The notes under the pieces: generated by a model
What the model saw: only the letters and a program-made list of their open reading frames with translations
Databases searched by the model: none
Told to the model about the DNA's origin: nothing
Assembly (NCBI GenBank): GCA_002322865.1
Contig: DCOH01000020.1
Span: 53,258-62,461 of the forward strand
Direction: 5' to 3'
From: Sphingobacterium sp. UBA1575
Lineage (GTDB): Bacteria > Bacteroidota > Bacteroidia > Sphingobacteriales > Sphingobacteriaceae
Length of the DNA stretch: 9,204 nucleotides
Shown: piece by piece, positions 4,695 through 9,204 of the stretch
Numbering within the stretch: the stretch's first letter is position 1
How the letters are laid out: each line of letters begins with the position of its first letter
Made by a program: the position numbers and the translations under genes

Positions 4695-7234
4695 AGATAA
4701 GGTACGACAAATGTACCTCTTGATCTATTGGAAAAATAGATGTATGCCACGATAAGCAAGGTTACTAGCATATCTCCAATAAATCTAGAACCATTGGTTT
4801 GATCATCTAATTTGAATTTATACGAGAAGAGTAGGTGAATGATGAAAAACACCAACATGGAAATTCTAAAAATTATAAAGGTCTGTGGAAATATATCCCG
4901 TCTCTGGAAAAAGACAATAACAAGATAGACACTGAAGGTAAGGGCTATGGCTAAAAAAGTTAATGAAAATCCTTGAAATAACCATAAAGGTAATTGATTA
5001 GTATTTGGTTGAAATTCGATTGCTGCCCAGGATTTTTCCATAAGAATGGAATCGTGCGAAAAAAGGGCAAATAGGGAAAGGAACGGAGCTAGAATGACCC
5101 CGATCGAAACAAAGATCAACCAACCCCCAATTTCTGTATAGATCGGCAACGAAGGATCGTTGTTCCGAAGGAAAGGTTTCGATTTATTGTATTTTATGTA
5201 GATAAATCCCATCGTTAGGAGAATGATCAGGAAAAAATAAGCAAACGCCCAAAAGTTAACATTTAATCCTTCTAAAACAGTATTCACATAAAGACTTCCA
5301 TCGTCGTTTAAATAGAAATTATACCATAGTGGTGTACTGCTGTTTTCATAATCCTTAGCATAGATCAATGCTTCATCCGCAGGAAGAAAGCTATCATAGA
5401 ATTCCAATATATTGGTAGAAATTAAGGTATCTCCTTGGGTATACACCTCATGATCCAACTGATAATAATCGCTGGATCCATTTATTTTTTCCTGAAAATA
5501 ACTTAATGGTTTATTATCCTTGTTGATGACCTTCACCGTATGGGAAATTTTAATCGGAAAAGGGACAGCGATTGGAGCTATCACTTTTTTGTCTACTTGG
5601 GGCAAACGATCATAAATAGTCTTGGCATAGGCAGGTACCATTTTCCGTTGACTACCTTCTTCCTGGATAAAGAAATCATCGATCTCGTAACTTTCCATCA
5701 CCGTGATCTCATTTTTCTTCCTATCATTCTGGATGGCTAAAGGCTTTATCCGTTTTACATCCTGATACAATTCCTCATAGTAGTTTTCGTAATCCTTCTG
5801 TAATTGATTTTTAGAAGATTGTTTGAGGTTAGCTCGCATCTCATCCGCCTGACTACCTTTATGGATTGTCTTTACATCCAGACGAACCTTATCACCCGAT
5901 ATCATATGGATGATATCCTCTACGATCATTTCTTGGCCGTTTGGTTTTGGGACTTCCATTAACTTGTTCCCCTCGTCAAGCACCAACACTTCGCCATAAT
6001 AGGGAAAGAAGCGATCTAAAGGCAAAGATCCCTGATGGCTAATGGTGGGGTCCAAGAATTTATTATGCCCCTCCATATCCACGCGAATGACCATATGGTT
6101 GAAAGCGTATGGACTAGGTAAGCGCTTGTTCAATTCTTTATCCTGGTAGGTATTCGCTAAAACTAGAGAAGACTTGATGTTTTTATATTTCAACATGGCC
6201 GCCAGCAATAGGGATTTATCTTTACAATCGCCATACCGCTGATTAAATACTTTTTCTGGAGCATGGGCAAGGTGGGAATGCTCCCCCATTTCGATACCCA
6301 TATACCTGACTTCATCCTGCACAAAATTCAAACAGTACTCCAAAAAGGTTTCTTTTTTCCCTTTGGCTTTCGCCCATTGTTCATCCACAAATTTGGCAAG
6401 GGGTGATCCTGCTTTGATTGCTGGAATCGGATTGACCTTCGTGGCCCAATCTGATACTTCTTGCCAAGTGGAAAATTCGGAGATTTCCAATTTACCCGAT
6501 TGGCTAAACCAACTTGGTGCCGTTGGGATATATTCAGCGGAAACGCTCGGGTGAAAATCCCAATAGATATAGGTGAGACCGCCCTGCTTTTTAGTTTTCT
6601 CCACCGGAACATCATTCAACCGGCGGATATTAAGTTTTCGGGAATCAGGCACAATATACACCACCTGCGCCTTACCCATCGGCTCGCCGGAGGTAAAATA
6701 ATATTCACCCGAATATTTACCGCCAAAGACAGGGTTAAATCCGATCAAGGAATAAGCGATTTGGATCTTATCCCCCTTTCTTAAATCATCGAGAATAAGA
6801 TGGGCAGTATAGGTACCGTTGTAAAGAAATCGACTTAAATCGGTCTCGGTAGCCAGGACCCGGAACCTGGAAATATCCAAGCGATCTAATACCTGATTAC
6901 CCCTGAGGATCTGAACTTCATGAAAAACCAACCGTTGGTAGGTTGGATCAAAATTGACATTCACTTGTCCGGCATATTCAATCCCCGAATCATCGGTAAT
7001 TACTTTTACTTCCTTATAATAGGAAGTTTGTTGTCCTAGGTGGACCTGATCTATCGTCGATTCATAATAATAACCCAAACTGATATCGTCGAGATCTACA
7101 ACTTGGGGTTTAATGCTAGAGGGCAATAACCAATTTGGGGTATTAGCCTTTTGGATTTTCGGAGTCTGTGCAAATGCAGTAACATAGCTGCACAGCCAAG
7201 CTGCGCAGATTGCGATAATAATTGGTAGTCTCAT
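4673..7234 (-). CDS. membrane-anchored DUF3857-transglutaminase-DUF2569 protein
   Basis: An 853-residue exported protein. A Sec signal peptide (residues 1-22, ending A-F-A before Q23) leads into a DUF3857 domain (about 50-240) of beta-sandwich type. A transglutaminase-like core (about 275-400) follows, with a plausible catalytic triad: Cys337 in R-Y-G-D-C-K-D-K, His380 in F-N-H-M-V and Asp395 in F-L-D-P-T. A second mixed region runs to about 655. Five hydrophobic segments follow (about 660-680, 703-725, 751-775, 784-804, 820-835). The stretch I702-G-G-W-L-I-F with the later helices resembles DUF2569. The predicted layout is a periplasmic catalytic part anchored in the inner membrane. Bacterial proteins of this kind may act as cysteine peptidases or amidases rather than cross-linking enzymes, and the substrate here is unknown. 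It is the last gene of the leftward unit, 59 bases after the phosphodiesterase gene, with a hairpin in the gap. Domain calls are from motif recognition. DUF2569 is the least certain. Confidence 0.88.
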   Translation of the reverse strand: MRLPIIIAICAAWLCSYVTAFAQTPKIQKANTPNWLLPSSIKPQVVDLDDISLGYYYESTIDQVHLGQQTSYYKEVKVITDDSGIEYAGQVNVNFDPTYQRLVFHEVQILRGNQVLDRLDISRFRVLATETDLSRFLYNGTYTAHLILDDLRKGDKIQIAYSLIGFNPVFGGKYSGEYYFTSGEPMGKAQVVYIVPDSRKLNIRRLNDVPVEKTKKQGGLTYIYWDFHPSVSAEYIPTAPSWFSQSGKLEISEFSTWQEVSDWATKVNPIPAIKAGSPLAKFVDEQWAKAKGKKETFLEYCLNFVQDEVRYMGIEMGEHSHLAHAPEKVFNQRYGDCKDKSLLLAAMLKYKNIKSSLVLANTYQDKELNKRLPSPYAFNHMVIRVDMEGHNKFLDPTISHQGSLPLDRFFPYYGEVLVLDEGNKLMEVPKPNGQEMIVEDIIHMISGDKVRLDVKTIHKGSQADEMRANLKQSSKNQLQKDYENYYEELYQDVKRIKPLAIQNDRKKNEITVMESYEIDDFFIQEEGSQRKMVPAYAKTIYDRLPQVDKKVIAPIAVPFPIKISHTVKVINKDNKPLSYFQEKINGSSDYYQLDHEVYTQGDTLISTNILEFYDSFLPADEALIYAKDYENSSTPLWYNFYLNDDGSLYVNTVLEGLNVNFWAFAYFFLIILLTMGFIYIKYNKSKPFLRNNDPSLPIYTEIGGWLIFVSIGVILAPFLSLFALFSHDSILMEKSWAAIEFQPNTNQLPLWLFQGFSLTFLAIALTFSVYLVIVFFQRRDIFPQTFIIFRISMLVFFIIHLLFSYKFKLDDQTNGSRFIGDMLVTLLIVAYIYFSNRSRGTFVVPYLKKESKF

Positions 7235-7240
7235 CTGTAA

Positions 7241-7266
7241 TAATCAGTATACGAATATACTGATTA
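7241..7266 (-). promoter_or_regulatory. perfect hairpin with UUCG loop just upstream of the transglutaminase start
   Basis: An 11-base perfect inverted repeat, TAATCAGTATA paired with TATACTGATTA, encloses four bases. Read in the direction of the genes (- strand) the loop is TTCG, a tetraloop sequence that stabilises RNA stems. Its downstream arm ends six bases before the ATG at 7234. No T run follows, so it does not look like an intrinsic terminator. It could control ribosome access or RNA processing between the phosphodiesterase and transglutaminase genes. At the DNA level it could equally be an operator for a dimeric regulator. Confidence 0.6.
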
Positions 7267-7293
7267 ATTTATCTTAAATCGTAGGAAATAAAA

Positions 7294-8169
7294 TTACCGA
7301 ATGGCTTGGCTCACCTCGATCGGAAGATCAGACTCCAGAACCGTGGCACCATCTGCAAAAACGGCTCTATATTTCGCTGCCCTTTCTTCTTTGCTTTGCA
7401 GTTTATCGTAGGTTGGCGCCGTGGAAATCATGCACAACACGCCTTTTTCTTTAAAGAAGTCGTACATCGCTTGGTTTGATTCCTTGATTTCTGGACCAAT
7501 GTACACAATCATGCGGTCGTAGGGCAATCCCGAAGCCTTAAATGCTTCCAGGTCCTTTGCGGTTTTGATGTGCATGGATAAATACTGTTGAGGATTTTTG
7601 TCCAGGTAAAACCTGGCCTGCTCCACGTTATGCACCGTCACCCAGACCCATGCATACGCATTATGCTTGCGGATAATTTCGGCAGTCATTTCCATGGGAA
7701 GATCCTTTTTATCCAAATTGAGTATGGTTTTGCCCTTTGCCCAAAGGATCATTTCTTCCAAGGTATTGATTTTATGTTTTGTCTTGTTTCCCTGTTTATC
7801 CTTCAATCTCAATTTTTGGAGTTCTTTATAGGTATAATCGGCAACTTTCCCGCTACCCGTCGTTGTTCTATCCAGCGTAGCATCATGTACCATGACTGCG
7901 ACCCCATCCTTGCTCAAGCGTGGATCTACCTCAAAAATAGCCGGGGTATGCTTCAAAACTGCCGCCATAGCGGGAATGGAATTTTCGGGCAATCCCTGCT
8001 CCATGGTACCTCGATGGCCTGAGATGATCTTTTTCCCAGGTACATATCGGAAATAAGCATACATATCCTGAACGGTTGGAAAATTAAGATAATTGGATTT
8101 CTGTTGGGCCTGCACAAAAAATGGCATAATCAACAGGAATAGCATGGCTAGGGAAACGTATTTTTTCAT
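7294..8169 (-). CDS. secreted glycerophosphodiester phosphodiesterase family protein
   Basis: Predicted periplasmic or secreted enzyme that hydrolyses glycerophosphodiesters, releasing sn-glycerol 3-phosphate and an alcohol. The 291 residues begin with a signal peptide (K2-K3, hydrophobic core, cleavage after V19-Q-A21). The GDPD active-site residues are all visible: H52-R53-G54, E62-N63 in P-E-N-S, E80 and D82 in F-E-V-D-P, and H95-D96 in V-M-V-H-D, followed by D-R-T-T-T-G-S-G-K-V. The C-terminal end has the expected L-E-S-D-L-P. Start: the ATG at 8169 opens directly into the signal peptide. An upstream in-frame ATG at 8199 would add ten residues and overlap the preceding gene, so it is less likely. 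It lies 22 bases after the histidine phosphatase gene and is probably in its operon. Specificity (glycerophosphodiester versus related phosphodiesters) is not certain. Confidence 0.9.
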   Translation of the reverse strand: MKKYVSLAMLFLLIMPFFVQAQQKSNYLNFPTVQDMYAYFRYVPGKKIISGHRGTMEQGLPENSIPAMAAVLKHTPAIFEVDPRLSKDGVAVMVHDATLDRTTTGSGKVADYTYKELQKLRLKDKQGNKTKHKINTLEEMILWAKGKTILNLDKKDLPMEMTAEIIRKHNAYAWVWVTVHNVEQARFYLDKNPQQYLSMHIKTAKDLEAFKASGLPYDRMIVYIGPEIKESNQAMYDFFKEKGVLCMISTAPTYDKLQSKEERAAKYRAVFADGATVLESDLPIEVSQAIR

Positions 8170-8191
8170 GAAATATAAGATTGTTTCGAAA

Positions 8192-8788
8192 TTAGGCATT
8201 CAATTTTAACAAATTAAAGCCATTATGTTTATCTAATGTTATCAAAGTCAATGCGGAGTTTTCCTGAACGATCTTTCTATAGTTCCTTAATGGCATTTCC
8301 AATTGGCTCGCCATGAATAAACGGTTGACACCGTTATGCCCTACAACCAAGATGGTTTGTCCATCGTATTTATCCATAAGTTCCTGGTAAAAACCGTTCA
8401 GACGCTCCAACACCTGACTAGCATTTTCACCTGTATTCCCTGCTCGGAATACCGCAGGATCGGATAACCAATTATTCCAGGAATCCGGATCTTCTTTTTT
8501 AAACACCTCCGAACTCTTTCCCTCCCATTGTCCAAAATCAACCTCGATCAGTCGATCATCAGTCTGGACCAAATCCTTATTTGCGGAAGCGATTCCTGCC
8601 GTTGTTCTTGCCCTGATCAAGGGAGAAGAGAAAACCTGATCAAAGGAATAATCCTTCAATAATGCTTTCATTCTATTGGCCTGCGCCATTCCCTTTTCGG
8701 TTAAGGGGATATCGGTTCTACCACAGTATTTATTTCCATCTGCATTATAGGCTGTTTCACCATGTCGCAATAAACAGATTGTTATCAT
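8192..8788 (-). CDS. histidine phosphatase family protein (phosphoglycerate mutase-like)
   Basis: Cytoplasmic branch 1 histidine phosphatase of 198 residues. The L7-R-H-G-E-T12 motif supplies the phosphorylated His9. R59-A-R-T-T is the second phosphate-binding region, E82 in L-I-E-V-D-F-G-Q-W-E-G is the likely proton donor, and V149-G-H-N-G153 supplies the second catalytic histidine (His151). This arrangement fits both small-molecule phosphatases such as CobC and cofactor-dependent phosphoglycerate mutases. The 198-residue length favours a phosphatase. No cobalamin genes are near, so an alpha-ribazole role is not supported by context. The ATG overlaps the stop of the FGGY kinase gene by four bases (ATGA), indicating translational coupling. 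The likely substrate is therefore a phosphorylated sugar or intermediate linked to that kinase, which is inference. Confidence 0.9.
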   Translation of the reverse strand: MITICLLRHGETAYNADGNKYCGRTDIPLTEKGMAQANRMKALLKDYSFDQVFSSPLIRARTTAGIASANKDLVQTDDRLIEVDFGQWEGKSSEVFKKEDPDSWNNWLSDPAVFRAGNTGENASQVLERLNGFYQELMDKYDGQTILVVGHNGVNRLFMASQLEMPLRNYRKIVQENSALTLITLDKHNGFNLLKLNA

Positions 8789-9204
8789 GAAATATAATTT
8801 AGATCTTTTAGTTTTTGTTTAAAGGCATTGTATTGCTTCTCATATTCCTGTTGGAGTAGCGGATCGGGCATGACTTTCTTTTCTATGGAAGCCATTTCGG
8901 CTGCGGCTTCCTGCAAGGAACGATAATAGGTATAGGATGCAGCCATTATAGCGGCTCCGAAAGCCCCACTTGCTTCCTTGCATTTATAGGTTGGCACATT
9001 CATGACCGAAGCCCTTATTTTTAGCCATAGATCGGAATTTGCTCCTCCTCCGGCCGAATAAATGGCCGCTATTTTCTCGCCGGATAATTCTTCGATGATC
9101 TCATAGGCCAAACGCTCTATAAAGGCTACCCCTTCCAGATTCGCAGCAAATAAGGTTGTCCGATCGGTTGTTTGAGGTTCGAAGCCTTTAGCCTGCGGAG
9201 CCAT
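8785..9204 (-). CDS. FGGY-family carbohydrate kinase, C-terminal part (gene runs off the window)
   Basis: The 139 visible residues are the C-terminal FGGY_C domain of a sugar kinase (xylulokinase/glycerol kinase superfamily), which phosphorylates a sugar or polyol with ATP. Landmarks in order are L-E-G-V-A-F near residue 23, S-A-G-G-G-A-N-S-D-L-W near 50 (nucleotide-binding G-G-G), and G-A-F-G-A-A-I-M-A-A near 83. A helical tail follows. The family is usually close to 500 residues, so most of the protein, including the sugar-binding N-terminal domain, lies beyond position 9204. The Met at the window edge is almost certainly internal. The substrate cannot be decided from this part. The stop codon overlaps the start of the histidine phosphatase gene (ATGA). 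Confidence 0.88.
   Translation of the reverse strand: MAPQAKGFEPQTTDRTTLFAANLEGVAFIERLAYEIIEELSGEKIAAIYSAGGGANSDLWLKIRASVMNVPTYKCKEASGAFGAAIMAASYTYYRSLQEAAAEMASIEKKVMPDPLLQQEYEKQYNAFKQKLKDLNYIS

Noticed and set aside
7588..8022. 144-codon open frame on the + strand inside the phosphodiesterase gene
   Set aside because: It is antisense to a gene with all its active-site residues visible. Its translation shows no recognisable domain, and it lacks a start context of its own.
8170..8199. Longer phosphodiesterase reading frame from the ATG at 8199
   Set aside because: The ten extra residues precede a complete signal peptide and would overlap the upstream gene. The ATG at 8169 is the natural start.
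9202..9204. ATG at the window edge as the true start of the kinase
   Set aside because: The visible 139 residues begin in the middle of the FGGY C-terminal domain, so the Met must be internal and the gene continues outside the window.

Overview
The window looks like ordinary chromosomal DNA from a member of the Bacteroidota, most likely the Sphingobacteriaceae (Sphingobacterium/Pedobacter type). Four things point there. The PurM is the long form of about 390 residues typical of that phylum. A Bacteroidota-type -7 promoter box (TAnnTTTG) lies in front of it. Purine-rich Shine-Dalgarno sites are largely absent. A periplasmic DUF3857/transglutaminase protein is present. Genus is inference. I see no phage, insertion sequence, CRISPR array, tRNA or rRNA.

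Left part, + strand (1-2033). The window opens in a heptamer tandem repeat. A predicted lipoprotein of unknown function with strongly G-rich, C-poor coding DNA follows, then a family 6 DNA glycosylase of the hypoxanthine/deoxyinosine type, then an orphan PAS-like/LuxR-type regulator.

Middle part, + strand (2075-4676). A promoter box sits almost on the purM start codon and predicts a leaderless or nearly leaderless mRNA. purM is followed closely by a RimB-like retropepsin-fold protein (the family often named ATP-dependent zinc protease) and by rimK, the ATP-grasp ligase that adds glutamates to ribosomal protein S6. The three genes look like one transcription unit joining purine synthesis to ribosome modification. 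Both downstream genes must start at non-ATG codons.

Right part, - strand (9204 down to 4673). A probable operon reads leftwards: the C-terminal end of an FGGY sugar kinase (cut by the window edge), a histidine phosphatase overlapping it by ATGA, a secreted glycerophosphodiester phosphodiesterase, and, after a perfect hairpin with a UUCG loop, a large membrane-anchored DUF3857-transglutaminase-DUF2569 protein.

The two converging units end on each other. rimK and the transglutaminase gene overlap by four bases inside the loop of a bidirectional terminator. Because the terminator stem is coding on both strands, both proteins end in nearly the same residues (KKESKL and KKESKF). I did not find a clearly new multi-gene system. 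The most interesting items are this shared terminator/C-terminus, the hairpin in front of the transglutaminase gene, the purM-rimB-rimK arrangement and the kinase-phosphatase pairing.
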